Positions 1-12,186 of a DNA stretch of 64,000 nt are shown here, one piece after another. Source of the DNA: Allostella vacuolata (lineage in GTDB: Bacteria > Pseudomonadota > Alphaproteobacteria > ATCC43930 > Allostellaceae). The first letter of the stretch is position 1. Each line of letters opens with the position of its first letter. The notes beneath the pieces are model-generated. The model was not told the DNA's origin, ran no database searches, and saw nothing but the letters and a program-made list of their open reading frames with translations. The position numbers and the translations under genes are program-made. Where the stretch lies: assembly GCA_006739055.1 (NCBI GenBank), contig AP019702.1, positions 3,311,388 through 3,375,387 of the forward strand, given 5' to 3'.

Positions 1-1
1 C

Positions 2-571
2 CTGTGGGGGTTCGGCCGGCGGCGCATCGCCGGAGAGCGCCCGTCCGACCTGGAGAAGATGATCGTCTACCAGCTGGGCGCAATCCAGGCGATGGCCCAC
101 GTCACCGGCCACCGCGTCACCCATGTGAAGCCGCACGGCGCCCTGTCGAACATGGCCTGCGTCGATGCCGACATGGCCGACGCGATCGCCCGGGCGACCC
201 GCGCCGTCGATCGGCGGCTGATCATGATGGCGATGCCGAACACCGAACTCGAGCGCGCCGGCCTGCGCGCCGGCCTGCCGGTCGCGCGCGAGATCTTCGC
301 CGACCGCGCCTATGACGACGACGCCAACCTGGTGTCGCGCAGCCTGCCCGGCGCGGTGCTGCACGATGCGGAGGAGTGCGCGCAGCGGATCCTCGACTTC
401 ATCGAGGACGGCGCCATCCGCAGCGTCAGCGGCAAGCGCATCCCGGCCGCCATCGACACCGTGTCGGTGCACAGCGATACCGCCGGCGCCGTCGCCATGG
501 CCCGTCTGCTGCGGCAGCGCCTGGAACTGGCCGGGGTCGCCATCCGCCCGCTCAGCCAGTTCATCGGCTGA
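2..571 (+). CDS. pxpA: 5-oxoprolinase subunit A (LamB/YcsF family), 3' part
   Basis: The reading frame is open from base 2, so the start lies before the window; 189 codons of the C-terminal part are present. PxpA belongs to the ATP-dependent 5-oxoproline hydrolysing enzyme PxpABC (family knowledge) and is cytoplasmic. The visible frame starts with the family's GFGRRR-type segment, has an HVKPHGALSN core and ends with a TVSVHSDT segment, both strongly conserved in LamB/YcsF proteins. The true upstream frame runs through the first internal ATG at 59, so that ATG is not the start. Partner genes pxpB/pxpC are not in the window and may lie upstream. A strong hairpin follows directly. Confidence 0.9.
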   Translation: MWGFGRRRIAGERPSDLEKMIVYQLGAIQAMAHVTGHRVTHVKPHGALSNMACVDADMADAIARATRAVDRRLIMMAMPNTELERAGLRAGLPVAREIFADRAYDDDANLVSRSLPGAVLHDAEECAQRILDFIEDGAIRSVSGKRIPAAIDTVSVHSDTAGAVAMARLLRQRLELAGVAIRPLSQFIG

Positions 572-576
572 TGGGA

Positions 577-608
577 AAAGGGCCCCGGAGTTTCCCCCGG
601 GGCCCTTT
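577..608. terminator. Bidirectional hairpin terminator between pxpA and hppA
   Basis: A 12-bp perfect inverted repeat (AAAGGGCCCCGG at 577-588 and CCGGGGCCCTTT at 597-608) with an 8-nt loop lies between the convergent ends of pxpA and hppA. The A/T ends supply a short U-run in both directions. Confidence 0.8.
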
Positions 609-633
609 CCCTCATGTCTGGCTCTGTGGCCGG

Positions 634-2736
<2,103 letters not shown>

Positions 2737-2888
2737 TGCCTGATCCTTCTTTTCGTGGGACCTGAAAAGGTCCTACCGCCGGGCGCGCGCATCCACCTCC
2801 GTGCACGCGCACCCGCACCCCCAAGAGCGGCGCGCGTTATGCCAGAACCATTAAATCGGTGCAACAAGGGGCATTTTGTCGGCGTTTT

Positions 2889-4079
2889 CTAGGCAAGGGC
2901 CGGCTGGCGGGCGCGCAGCCAGAGGACCGCCGCCAGAACGGCCAGGAGCAGGGGCGCCACACCAAGGTTGACCGCCTCCCATCCCAGGTTCTGCAGCAGG
3001 GCACCGGAGGAGAAGGACGCGACGGTGACCAGGCCGAAGACGAGGAAGTCGTTGAACGACTGCACCTTGGCCCGCTCGGCCGACGTATGGGTGCGCGTCA
3101 GCAGCGTGGTGGCGCCGACGAAGACGAAGTTCCAGCCGACGCCCAGGAGCAGCAGCCCGGTCCAGAAGTTGATCAGGTCGAGGCCGGCGATGTTGATGCC
3201 GATGCAGGCGACGTTGAGCGCGATCCCCGCCAGCATCACGTTGATGACGCCGAATCGATGGATCAGGTGGCCGGTGAAGAAGGCCGGGACATACATGCCG
3301 AGCGCATGCCACTGGATGACGAAGGCCGAGTCCTCGAACGGCAGGTTGCAGGCCGCCATGGCGATCGGCGTCGAGGTCATGACCAGCGACATGACCGCAT
3401 AGCCGATCATCCCGCCCAGGACGGCGACGATGAAGGTCGGCTGGCGGGCGATCTGCGACAGCGGCCGGCCCTGCTCGCGCCGTTCCGCCTGGCTCGGCGG
3501 GGGAATGCGCAGGAAGCGCTGCACGACGATCGCGCAGGCATGCAGCACCCCCACCACCAGGAAGCAGCCGGCGAACATGACCGGGGCCAGCAGGTCGCGC
3601 GACCACTTGGCGAACTCCGGCCCGAACGAGGCCGAGACGATGCCGCCCGCCATGACCAGCGAGATGGCGCGGCTGCGGAACCGCTCCGGCGCGGCGTCGG
3701 CGGCCGCGAAGCGGTAGAGCTGGGCGACGCCGTTGGCGAAGCCGATGATGAAGCTGGCGACCGCGAAGCCGAGGAAGGACGCCTCGAGGATCGCCCAGGT
3801 GGCGATCGCCGCACCGACCACGCCGGTGGCCGAGCCCGCGGTGAAGCCGGCCCGCCGCCCGAAGCGCTTCATGACGAAGGCCGACGGCAGGGTCGACAGC
3901 ATCATCGCCGTGAACTGCAGGCCGAGCGGCACGGTGGCCATCGACCTGTCCGGGGCGAGCGACAGGCCGACCAGCCCCGTCACCACCATGATGACGTTGG
4001 TGGAGGTCATCGACAGGGCCTGGCAGAGCGCAAGCAGCGCGACGTTCGCCTTGGCGGCGAACGGTACGGGGGCAGACAT
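2889..4079 (-). CDS. MFS transporter, substrate unknown
   Basis: A 396-aa polytopic inner-membrane protein with about 12 hydrophobic segments in two halves. The loop after the second segment reads KRFGRRAGF, the MFS signature between helices 2 and 3 (family knowledge). The short N-terminus goes straight into helix 1, as is common in small alphaproteobacterial YcaD/YbfB-like permeases. It lies 34 bases downstream of thiL on the same strand, so it may be read through from the riboflavin/thiamine cluster, but nothing in the sequence identifies a substrate. The ATG at 4079 starts the first hydrophobic helix without an extension. Confidence 0.85.
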   Translation of the reverse strand: MSAPVPFAAKANVALLALCQALSMTSTNVIMVVTGLVGLSLAPDRSMATVPLGLQFTAMMLSTLPSAFVMKRFGRRAGFTAGSATGVVGAAIATWAILEASFLGFAVASFIIGFANGVAQLYRFAAADAAPERFRSRAISLVMAGGIVSASFGPEFAKWSRDLLAPVMFAGCFLVVGVLHACAIVVQRFLRIPPPSQAERREQGRPLSQIARQPTFIVAVLGGMIGYAVMSLVMTSTPIAMAACNLPFEDSAFVIQWHALGMYVPAFFTGHLIHRFGVINVMLAGIALNVACIGINIAGLDLINFWTGLLLLGVGWNFVFVGATTLLTRTHTSAERAKVQSFNDFLVFGLVTVASFSSGALLQNLGWEAVNLGVAPLLLAVLAAVLWLRARQPALA

Positions 4080-4113
4080 GGGTCAAGGTCTTCCGCGGAG
4101 GTGGGGAACCGCG

Positions 4114-5088
4114 TCAGAAGTGGCGATAGCCCGTTCCGGCCACCGTCAACGAACGACCCTCGCCGTCTAGCACGCGAATGCCCTGCCCCGCCACTATCCG
4201 CCCGATCGGGGTGACCGGCACGCCCGCGATCGCCTCCGGGACGCCGCCGGCCGTGGCAGCAAACAGCAGCTCGTAATCGTCGCCGCCGCCCAGCACCACG
4301 TCCCACAGCGCGGGATCGCGCGTCACGGCGGCGCGACCCGCCGGCGACAGGGGCACCCGGTCCCGGTCGACCTCCGCGGCGACGCAGGATGTCTCGGCGA
4401 TATGGGCGAGGTCACCGAGCAGCCCGTCCGAGACGTCGAGCATGGCGCGGGCCAGCCCGCGCAGCGCGGGCCCGACGCCCGAGCGCGGCCGAGGCAGCTG
4501 GTAGCGGTCGGCCAGGAACGCGCGGTGGGCGGGATCCAGGAAATCGAGCCGCCCGGCCAGGGCCAGCAGGCCGAGCGCGCCGTCGCCGATGGTGCCGGTC
4601 ACGAACAGCCCGTCGCCGGGGCGGGCGCCGTTGCGGCGGATGGCCTGCCCCGCCGGCACCTCGCCGAAGGCCGTGAGCGACAGGGTGATCGGGCCCGGGG
4701 TCGCGACCGAATCGCCCCCCAGCAGCCCGACGCCGAATTCCGCCTGGTCGGCGGCCAAGCCGGCCGCGAAGCCGGCCAGCCAGTCCTCGCCGCAGCGTCG
4801 CGGCAGGGCCGTGGTCATGACATAGCCCAGCGCGTCGGCCCCCATGGCGGCCAAGTCGGACAGGTTGACCCGCAGCATCTTGCGGGCGACCAGGTCGGGC
4901 GGGTCCTCGGGACGGAAATGCACGCCCTCCACCAGGGCATCGACCGTGACCACCAGCACGTGGCCCGGGCGCGGCGCCAGCAGGGCCGCGTCGTCGCTGA
5001 GGTCGAGCGCCCCCGGGGTTCCCGCCGTCAGCGGCCGGAAGAACCGCGCGATGCGCTCGAACTCACCGAGCGCTGCCGGTTCCGGCAC
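4114..5088 (-). CDS. thiL: Thiamine-monophosphate kinase
   Basis: ThiL phosphorylates thiamine monophosphate to thiamine diphosphate with ATP in the cytoplasm. The 324-aa frame begins VPEPAALGEFE, and the GEFxRIxRFF opening, DDAALL, VDALVEGVHFRP, LLGGDSV and DVSDGLLGD segments are those of the AIRS/PurM-like ThiL fold. I place the start at GTG 5088 because it has an AGGAGG-type site upstream and begins at the family N-terminus; the frame is open further to 5196 but that part is a shadow of nusB. The gene overlaps the nusB 3' end by 26 bases, so translation is probably coupled. Its position after ribH-nusB is common in proteobacteria. Confidence 0.93.
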   Translation of the reverse strand: MPEPAALGEFERIARFFRPLTAGTPGALDLSDDAALLAPRPGHVLVVTVDALVEGVHFRPEDPPDLVARKMLRVNLSDLAAMGADALGYVMTTALPRRCGEDWLAGFAAGLAADQAEFGVGLLGGDSVATPGPITLSLTAFGEVPAGQAIRRNGARPGDGLFVTGTIGDGALGLLALAGRLDFLDPAHRAFLADRYQLPRPRSGVGPALRGLARAMLDVSDGLLGDLAHIAETSCVAAEVDRDRVPLSPAGRAAVTRDPALWDVVLGGGDDYELLFAATAGGVPEAIAGVPVTPIGRIVAGQGIRVLDGEGRSLTVAGTGYRHF

Positions 5089-5596
5089 GCCGCCCCTCCT
5101 CCGTGCCCGGGCGGAGGCTGCGCGCCAGCCGGTCGAGGACCGCGTTGACCAGCCCCGGCTCCTTCTGGGTGAAGAAGGCGTGGGCGACGTCGACATAGTC
5201 GTTGATGATGATCGCCGGCGCGGTGTCCGGCCGGGCCGACAGCTCGAAGGCGCCGGCCCGCAGGATCGAGCGCAGGATGATCTCCAGCCGCTCGACCTTC
5301 CACTCTCCGGACAGCGCCTGGCCGATCATGGTGTCGAACTCGGCCGGGCGCTTCTGCACCCCCTCGACAATGGCGGCGAAGAGGATCCGGTCCGGCGCCT
5401 CCAGCAGCTCCTCGTCGCCGCTGTCCTCCGTCGGGTCGGCGGTGGTGCCGAGGCCGTGGCGGACGAACTCGGCCACCGCCTGGCGGGCCGAGGTGCGGGT
5501 GAATTCCATCTGGTAGAGCGCCTGGACGGCGGCCAGGCGCGCCGACCGGCGGGCGCCCGTGGTCACGGCCGGCGCGGCGGGGGGGGCTTCGGTCAC
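5063..5596 (-). CDS. nusB: Transcription antitermination factor NusB
   Basis: A 177-aa all-helical RNA-binding protein that joins NusE/S10 at boxA of rRNA leaders. Residues about 16-30 (RRSARLAAVQALYQMEF) are the conserved NusB N-terminal helix, and the YVDVAHAFF-type segment near the C-terminus fits the family end. A proline/alanine-rich tail of about 12 residues precedes the conserved start. It overlaps ribH by 4 bases (ATGA) and thiL by 26, so ribH-nusB-thiL is one translationally coupled unit, the usual order in proteobacteria. Confidence 0.95.
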   Translation of the reverse strand: MTEAPPAAPAVTTGARRSARLAAVQALYQMEFTRTSARQAVAEFVRHGLGTTADPTEDSGDEELLEAPDRILFAAIVEGVQKRPAEFDTMIGQALSGEWKVERLEIILRSILRAGAFELSARPDTAPAIIINDYVDVAHAFFTQKEPGLVNAVLDRLARSLRPGTEEGRRAGTGSAR

Positions 5597-6051
5597 GATG
5601 CCAGCCCCAGCTTGCGCTTCAGGTTCACCATCGCCAGGCAGGCGGCGGCGGCACCGCCGCCCTTGTTCTTCTCGCCGACGCGCGCCCGGGCCCAGGCCTG
5701 GGCGCCGTTCTCCACCGTCAGGATGCCGTAGCCGATCGCCAGCCCCTCGCGGACCGCCAGGTCCTGCAGGGCGCGCGCGCTCTCCACGCAGACATAGTCG
5801 TAATGCGTGGTCTCGCCGCGGATGACGCAGCCGAGCGCGACGTAGCCGTCGTAGCGGGGGGCTCCGTGCACCGTCCGGGCGGCGCGCTCGGCCAGCGCGA
5901 TCGCGGCCGGGATCTCGAACGCGCCCGGCACCGCGATGCGGTGGTGCGTCGCCCCGGCGGCCTCCAGCTGGCCGACCGCGCCCTTCACCAGCTCGTCCGC
6001 CAGCTCCTCGTAGAAGCGCGCCTCCACGACCAGAATGTGCGGCTTCGTCAT
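5593..6051 (-). CDS. ribH: 6,7-dimethyl-8-ribityllumazine synthase
   Basis: Condenses 5-amino-6-ribitylamino-uracil with 3,4-dihydroxy-2-butanone 4-phosphate, the penultimate step to riboflavin. The 152-aa length is normal. Family segments are visible: VVEARFYEELADEL near the N-terminus, VPGAFEIPAAI at about 44-54, and GCVIRGETTHYDYV carrying the catalytic histidine at about 84-97. It starts 1 base after the ribBA stop and ends in a 4-base overlap with nusB. Confidence 0.96.
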   Translation of the reverse strand: MTKPHILVVEARFYEELADELVKGAVGQLEAAGATHHRIAVPGAFEIPAAIALAERAARTVHGAPRYDGYVALGCVIRGETTHYDYVCVESARALQDLAVREGLAIGYGILTVENGAQAWARARVGEKNKGGGAAAACLAMVNLKRKLGLAS

Positions 6052-6052
6052 G

Positions 6053-7174
6053 TCAGTGTTCCGCTCCAGAGGAAATCGTCTCCTGGCCGACCACGGTCAG
6101 CCCGTAGCCCTCGACGCCGATCAGGGTCTTCGGCCGGTTCGACAGCAGCACCATCTCGCGCACGCCGAGGTCGAGCAGGATCTGCGCGCCGACGCCGTAG
6201 TCGCGCAGCTCGTGCGCCTCCTGCGGCTCGCCGCGGACCCGCGCCCGCACCCGGTCGGTCAGGCTGCTGGGCAGCGGCTCGCGGATCAGCACCACGACCC
6301 CGCGCCCGGCCGCGCCGATCGCGCGCATGGATGCCTCCAGCTCGCCGCCGCGGCCGCTCGCGACGTCGCCCAGCACGTCGTCCAGCACGTTCAGCGCATG
6401 CATGCGCACCAGCACCGGCCCCGGCGCCGACAGGTCGCCCTTCACCAGCGCGATATGCTCGGCATAGGCGACCTTGTTGACGTAGACGCACATCCGGAAG
6501 CCGCCGCCGAAGCGGCTTTCCAGCGACGTCTCGACCGCCCGCTCGACGATGCGGTCGTGGCGGCGGCGATAGGCGATGAGATCGGAGATGGTGGCGATCT
6601 TCAGCCCGTGCAGCTGGGCGAAGGCGATCAGGTCGGCGCGGCGGGCCATGGTACCGTCGTCGTTCATGATCTCGCAGATCACGCCCGACGGGTTGAGGCC
6701 GGCCAGGCGCGAGATGTCGACCGCGGCCTCGGTATGCCCGGTGCGGACCAGCACCCCGCCGTCGCGCGCGACCAGCGGGAAGATGTGCCCGGGGGTGACG
6801 ATGTCGCTCGCCCCCTTGGACGGGTCGATCGCGACCGCGATGGTGCGGGCGCGGTCGGGCGCCGAGATGCCCGTCGTCACCCCCTCCTTGGCCTCGATCG
6901 AGACGGTGAAGGCGGTCGACAGGCGCGAGGCGTTCTGCTGCGGCATCAGCGGCAGGCCCAGCTCCTCGACGCGGCGGCGGGTCATCGCCAGGCAGATCAG
7001 GCCACGGCCATGCTTGGCCATGAAGTTGATCGCCTCGGGGGTCGCCATCTGGCCGGGAATCACCAGGTCGCCCTCGTTCTCGCGATCCTCGTCGTCGACG
7101 AGGATGAACATGCGTCCGTTGCGCGCCTCTTCGATGATCTGCTCGATCGGCGACTGGACCTCGGTAAAGCTCAC
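6053..7174 (-). CDS. ribB: RibB (DHBP synthase) fused to a degenerate GTP cyclohydrolase II domain
   Basis: Residues 1 to about 205 are a complete 3,4-dihydroxy-2-butanone 4-phosphate synthase: [11 protein letters not shown] at about 27-37, the GISAPDRA segment and HTEAAVD. The C-terminal half (about 210-373) aligns with GTP cyclohydrolase II but lacks its zinc site: active RibA has three cysteines in the VHSECLTGD...CDC region, while here the matching stretch reads [15 protein letters not shown] with none. So only the RibB activity should be expected, and a separate ribA is needed elsewhere. Such RibBX-like fusions are known in proteobacteria. It overlaps ribE by 4 bases and lies 1 base before ribH. 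Confidence 0.92.
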   Translation of the reverse strand: MSFTEVQSPIEQIIEEARNGRMFILVDDEDRENEGDLVIPGQMATPEAINFMAKHGRGLICLAMTRRRVEELGLPLMPQQNASRLSTAFTVSIEAKEGVTTGISAPDRARTIAVAIDPSKGASDIVTPGHIFPLVARDGGVLVRTGHTEAAVDISRLAGLNPSGVICEIMNDDGTMARRADLIAFAQLHGLKIATISDLIAYRRRHDRIVERAVETSLESRFGGGFRMCVYVNKVAYAEHIALVKGDLSAPGPVLVRMHALNVLDDVLGDVASGRGGELEASMRAIGAAGRGVVVLIREPLPSSLTDRVRARVRGEPQEAHELRDYGVGAQILLDLGVREMVLLSNRPKTLIGVEGYGLTVVGQETISSGAEH

Positions 7175-7776
7175 GCTGCGTCCTTTCCCAGAAGGCGTGC
7201 GACGTATCGCGCGATCGTGTCGATCTCGAAATTGACCGGATCGCCGGGCTTCACCTGGCCGAGCGTCGTCACCGCCAGGGTGTGCGGGATGATGTTCACG
7301 CCGAAGAGCCGACCGTCAACATGGTTGACCGTCAGCGACACCCCGTCGAGCGCGACCGACCCCTTGGCGGCGACGAAGCGGGCGAGCGCGTCCGGCACCT
7401 CGAACAGCATGCGCATGCTGTCGCCGTCCGGCGCCGCTTCGCGCAGGATCGCCAGCCCGTCGACATGGCCGGAGACGAGGTGCCCGCCCAGCGTATCGCC
7501 CAGGCGCAGCGACGGCTCGAGATTGATCTCGGTCCCGACGCCCCAATAGCCGAGCGTGGTACAGGCCAGGGTCTCGGCCGACGCCGAGGCGCGGAACCAG
7601 CCCAGCCCCTCGGTGCTGCCGGCCTCGATCACGGTCAGGCAGCAGCCGCTGCAGGCGACCGACGCCCCCTCGGCAAGGTCGGCGGCAGCCAGGCGGGTCT
7701 CGATCGTCAGATAGGTATCGCCGCGGGCCTCGACGGCCGCGATGCGCCCGCGATCGACGGTAATGCCGGTGAACAT
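7171..7776 (-). CDS. ribE: Riboflavin synthase alpha subunit
   Basis: Dismutates two lumazines to riboflavin. The product begins MFTGI, the canonical start of the family, so ATG 7776 was taken although the frame is open to 7821. The 201 aa comprise two lumazine-binding beta barrels with internal repeats: GCCLTV and [11 protein letters not shown] in the first, [11 protein letters not shown] in the second. It overlaps the RibB fusion gene by 4 bases. About 88 bases separate it from ribD. Confidence 0.95.
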   Translation of the reverse strand: MFTGITVDRGRIAAVEARGDTYLTIETRLAAADLAEGASVACSGCCLTVIEAGSTEGLGWFRASASAETLACTTLGYWGVGTEINLEPSLRLGDTLGGHLVSGHVDGLAILREAAPDGDSMRMLFEVPDALARFVAAKGSVALDGVSLTVNHVDGRLFGVNIIPHTLAVTTLGQVKPGDPVNFEIDTIARYVARLLGKDAA

Positions 7777-7864
7777 GCTTCTCCGATCCCAGGGTGGCGC
7801 GCGGGTTCCAGGTGATGCCACGGGCGCGGCGCGGCTCGCGGTCTAAGGCTTCGCGCCCTTCCCG

Positions 7865-9025
7865 TCAAACCCGTTCGCCGCCGGACCCGATCGCCCGGCG
7901 CACCCGCCGGTATGTCTCCAGCAGATCGGTGTCCAGGGCCTCGACCGCAAGGCGCTCGAAGCGCGGCGCCGCATCGGGCGTGTCGATGCCGAAGCCGACG
8001 GCTGCCGGCACACCGTCGCCGCCGATGACCATCGGCGCGCGAAACCAGTGCAGGTGGTCGACCAGGTCGTCGCGCAGCAAGGTCGCGGCGAGCCGCCCGC
8101 CGCCCTCGACCAGGACCCGGGTCAGCCCGCGCGCGCCCAGCGCCGCCAGCCCGCCCGCCATGTCGACGATCCCGGTCTGGCGCGGCTCGACCGGGATGAT
8201 CGTCACCCCGCAATCCGCGAACGCCCGGCTGCGGTCGGGGTCCGCGTCGGGCAGGGTCAGGATCCAGACCGGCGCCGCCGCCGCCTCCCGGACCAGGGTC
8301 GATGTCAGCGGCAGCCGCAGGCGCCCGTCGACCACGATGCGCACCGGATGGCGGCTTTCCAGGCCCGGCAGCCGGCAGGTGAGCCGGGGGTCGTCGGCGA
8401 GCGCGGTGCCGATGCCGACCATCACCGCGTCGTGGCGGGCACGCATCTGGTGCGCGCGCGCGCGCGCCGCCGCGCCGGTGATCCACCGGCTGGCGCCGGT
8501 GTGGGTGGCGATGCGCCCGTCCAGGCTGGTCGCCGTCTTCAGCGTCACCATCGGGCGCCCGTCGCGCATGCGGCGGAAGAAGCCCTCGTTGAGGTCGGTC
8601 GCGGCATCGGCCAGCACCCCGGTGGCGACGGCGATCCCGGCCGCGCGCAGGCGGTCGGCCCCCTTGCCCTGGACGCGCGGATCGGGGTCGTCGACGGCAT
8701 AGACCACCCGGGCGACACCGGCCGCGGTCAGCGCATCGGTGCAGGGCGGCGTCCGGCCCCAGTGGCAGCAGGGTTCGAGCGAGACGTAGGCGGTGGCGCC
8801 CCGCGCGTTCGCGCCGGCCCGCGCCAGGGCTTCGACCTCGGCATGGGGGCGGCCGCCCGGCTGGGTCCAGCCGCGCCCGACCACCACGCCGTCCCGCACG
8901 ATGACGCAGCCGGCCGAGGGGTTGGGCCAGACGCAGCCGAGGTTGCGGTCCGCCAGTGCCAGGGCGGCCCGCATGAAGCGGACATCGTCGGGCGGCGAGC
9001 CTGCCCCTCTAGTCGGGATCGACAC
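7865..9025 (-). CDS. ribD: Bifunctional diaminohydroxyphosphoribosylaminopyrimidine deaminase / 5-amino-6-(5-phosphoribosylamino)uracil reductase
   Basis: Carries out the deamination and NADPH reduction steps of riboflavin synthesis. The N-terminal deaminase domain has HAEVEAL and the zinc motif [11 protein letters not shown]; the C-terminal reductase has TSLDGRIAT and [11 protein letters not shown] chose GTG 9025 (386 aa) because it keeps the conserved [10 protein letters not shown] helix; an ATG at 8974 would cut into it, while the longer open frame to 9097 is only a nrdR shadow. The start overlaps the end of nrdR by 17 bases. The ribosome-binding site is weak, so coupling to nrdR is likely. 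Confidence 0.93.
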   Translation of the reverse strand: MSIPTRGAGSPPDDVRFMRAALALADRNLGCVWPNPSAGCVIVRDGVVVGRGWTQPGGRPHAEVEALARAGANARGATAYVSLEPCCHWGRTPPCTDALTAAGVARVVYAVDDPDPRVQGKGADRLRAAGIAVATGVLADAATDLNEGFFRRMRDGRPMVTLKTATSLDGRIATHTGASRWITGAAARARAHQMRARHDAVMVGIGTALADDPRLTCRLPGLESRHPVRIVVDGRLRLPLTSTLVREAAAAPVWILTLPDADPDRSRAFADCGVTIIPVEPRQTGIVDMAGGLAALGARGLTRVLVEGGGRLAATLLRDDLVDHLHWFRAPMVIGGDGVPAAVGFGIDTPDAAPRFERLAVEALDTDLLETYRRVRRAIGSGGERV

Positions 9026-9467
9026 CGAGCCGGCCAACGAAATCCTCGAAGTCCTTCGCCTCGCGGAAGTTGCGGTAGACCGAGGCGAATCGGACATAGG
9101 CCACGGGATCGAGCTGCGACAGGGCCTCCATCACGTACTGGCCGATCATGTCCGACGGGATCTCGCTCTCGCCCGCGCTTTCCAGCCGGCGGACTATACC
9201 GTTGATCACCCGCTCGATGCGGTCGGGCTCCACCGGCCGCTTGCGCAGCGCGATGTAGATCGAGCGCGCGAGCTTGTCGCGGTCGAACTGCTGGCGCTGC
9301 CCGGTCTTCTTGACGATGGTCAGTTCGCGCAGCTGGACCCGTTCGAAGGTCGTGAAGCGCGCGCCGCAGTTCGGGCACGAGCGGCGGCGCCGGATCGCCG
9401 CCTTGTCCTCGGTCGGTCGGCTGTCCTTGACCTGCGTGTCGTCGGACCCGCAGAACGGGCATCGCAT
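9009..9467 (-). CDS. nrdR: Transcriptional repressor NrdR
   Basis: Nucleotide-sensing repressor of ribonucleotide reductase genes. The 152 aa are the standard length: a zinc ribbon (C3 and C6 of MRCPFCGS, then CPNCGARF at about 31-38) followed by an ATP-cone domain from about 46 ([18 protein letters not shown]). It sits between glyA and ribD, a conserved alphaproteobacterial order (rpiB-glyA-nrdR-ribD). I could not see clear NrdR boxes in the window. Confidence 0.97.
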   Translation of the reverse strand: MRCPFCGSDDTQVKDSRPTEDKAAIRRRRSCPNCGARFTTFERVQLRELTIVKKTGQRQQFDRDKLARSIYIALRKRPVEPDRIERVINGIVRRLESAGESEIPSDMIGQYVMEALSQLDPVAYVRFASVYRNFREAKDFEDFVGRLGVDPD

Positions 9468-9517
9468 CGCTGTCTCCCCCTGGCCGCGTTCGTTCCCCGT
9501 CCCGGACGTCCGGATCG

Positions 9518-10828
<1,311 letters not shown>

Positions 10829-10885
10829 TTTTGGAGATTCCGCTGGTATTGGGACGCCCGACGCCGGACGCCCCGGGTGTAGACG

Positions 10886-11335
10886 TCAGCCGAGCTTCGC
10901 CACGCGGGGGGCGTGGCGTCCGCCGGCGAACTCGGTCGAGAGGAAGGTCGCGAGGCATTCCTTGGCGACTTCGGCCCCGATGAGCCGTTCGCCGAGCGCC
11001 AGCACGTTGGCGTCGTTGTGCTCGCGGCACAGGCGCGCCCCGGTCACGTCGTGACAAAGTGCCGCACGCACGTGGCGGTGCCGGTTGGCGGCGATCGAGA
11101 TGCCGATGCCGCTGCCGCAGACCAGCACGCCACGGCGGGCGCGGCCGTCGGCCAGCGCGGCCGCGAGACGATCGGCCATGTCGGGATAGTCGGCCGGGGT
11201 GGCGGCATCCGTGCCGAGGTCGAGCGGCCGGAATCCCAGGCGTTCCAGTTCGGCGACCAAAGTCGCCTTCAGATGGGCCCCGGCATGATCCGAAGCGAGG
11301 GCGATCGCTTCCGGCTGCGACGGCACGGCACTCAT
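10886..11335 (-). CDS. rpiB: Ribose-5-phosphate isomerase B
   Basis: Interconverts ribose 5-phosphate and ribulose 5-phosphate. The 149 aa contain ASDHAGAHLK near the N-terminus, DYPDMA, the catalytic cysteine in CGSGIGISIAANR and the HNDANVLALGER segment, all RpiB/LacAB features. Two ATGs compete: 11335 (MSAVPSQ, with a GGGA 9 bases upstream) and 11344 (MNAMSAV). The longer open frame to 12229 runs through the mucR region and is spurious. First gene of the rpiB-glyA-nrdR-rib run; the 276 bases upstream, shared with divergent mucR, should hold both promoters. Confidence 0.93.
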   Translation of the reverse strand: MSAVPSQPEAIALASDHAGAHLKATLVAELERLGFRPLDLGTDAATPADYPDMADRLAAALADGRARRGVLVCGSGIGISIAANRHRHVRAALCHDVTGARLCREHNDANVLALGERLIGAEVAKECLATFLSTEFAGGRHAPRVAKLG

Positions 11336-11611
11336 GGCGTTCATTCCCGAAAATTCGACGCGTCCAATACCATATGTCGGCCGGATCTTCCACACGCCCA
11401 CCAGCCTTTGGCGGCGCTCTGCGCCGAGTCGGTTCGGCCCGCGGCCGGGCGCCGCGGTGCGCGCGGCGGCGCGCGCGAGGTGTGATGAAATGGGCATTTT
11501 GTGCCCGGCCGCGGACCCTTGCAGTCTACTCAGAAACTCCGAGCATTGACTTGGATTGTCGGGCCGTGCCAGTTTCCGGTCATCTTTCCCTCGACTATCG
11601 GGATGTATCCC

Positions 11612-12058
11612 ATGGATGAAGAGCAGATGAGCAGCGATCAGCATGAGGAATTGTTGCGGATGACGACAGAGGTCGTCGCCGCATACGTCAGCAACAACGT
11701 GCTTCCGGCAACGCAGATCTCTGACGTGATCGGTGCCGTCTATACGTCCCTGAAGGCTCTCGAGGGCGGCGTTCAGGAAGTGAAGTCGGAGCCGCTGAAG
11801 CCCGCCGTTCCGGTCAAGAAGTCGGTCAATCCCGACTACCTGATCTGCCTGGAGGACGGCAAGAAACTCAAGATGCTGAAGCGGCATCTGCGCACGACCT
11901 ACAACATGACTCCCGAGGAGTACCGGGCGAAGTGGGGCCTGGCGCCGGACTATCCGATGGTCGCCCCCAACTACGCTGCCCAGCGTTCGGACTTCGCCAA
12001 GAAGATCGGGCTCGGGCGTACCGGCGGCCGCAGCACCGGGCGGCGCAGCAAGAAGTAG
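11612..12058 (+). CDS. mucR: MucR/Ros-family transcriptional regulator
   Basis: A 148-aa DNA-binding protein of the alphaproteobacterial MucR/Ros type, which represses exopolysaccharide, motility and cell-cycle genes in related bacteria. The N-terminal MTTEVVAAYVSNN (oligomerisation part) and the CLEDGKKLKMLKRHLR finger region with MTPEEYRAKWGL are diagnostic. The finger keeps C and the first H, but the second Cys position is Asp and the distal His position appears lost (RTTYNM); partly zinc-free Ros homologues are known. ATG 11612 has a GGGA 8 bases upstream; 11627 is an alternative. A TTGACT hexamer at 11546-11551 could be a -35 element, but no good -10 follows. Confidence 0.93.
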   Translation: MDEEQMSSDQHEELLRMTTEVVAAYVSNNVLPATQISDVIGAVYTSLKALEGGVQEVKSEPLKPAVPVKKSVNPDYLICLEDGKKLKMLKRHLRTTYNMTPEEYRAKWGLAPDYPMVAPNYAAQRSDFAKKIGLGRTGGRSTGRRSKK

Positions 12059-12067
12059 CCTCCCGCT

Positions 12068-12127
12068 GCGGCCGGATTCGTCCGGCCGCACAAGATGACG
12101 GCCCGGCGGGTCTCCCCGCCGGGCCGT
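12068..12127. terminator. Tandem hairpins between convergent mucR and livK
   Basis: Two perfect stem-loops: a 9-bp stem with TTCG loop (12068-12089), then a 13-bp stem with TCTC loop (12098-12127). They sit between the convergent ends of mucR and the Liv binding-protein gene, so they can serve both strands. There is no long T-run. Confidence 0.8.
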
Positions 12128-12186
12128 CCTCGTTTGCGGCGGGCCCCTTTTCCTGGAGACCCGGGTCGACTGAGGCGCCCCTCGAC

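Noticed and set aside
10829-10885. Glycine riboswitch before glyA
   Set aside because: The spacer is only 57 bases and lacks the conserved riboswitch helices.
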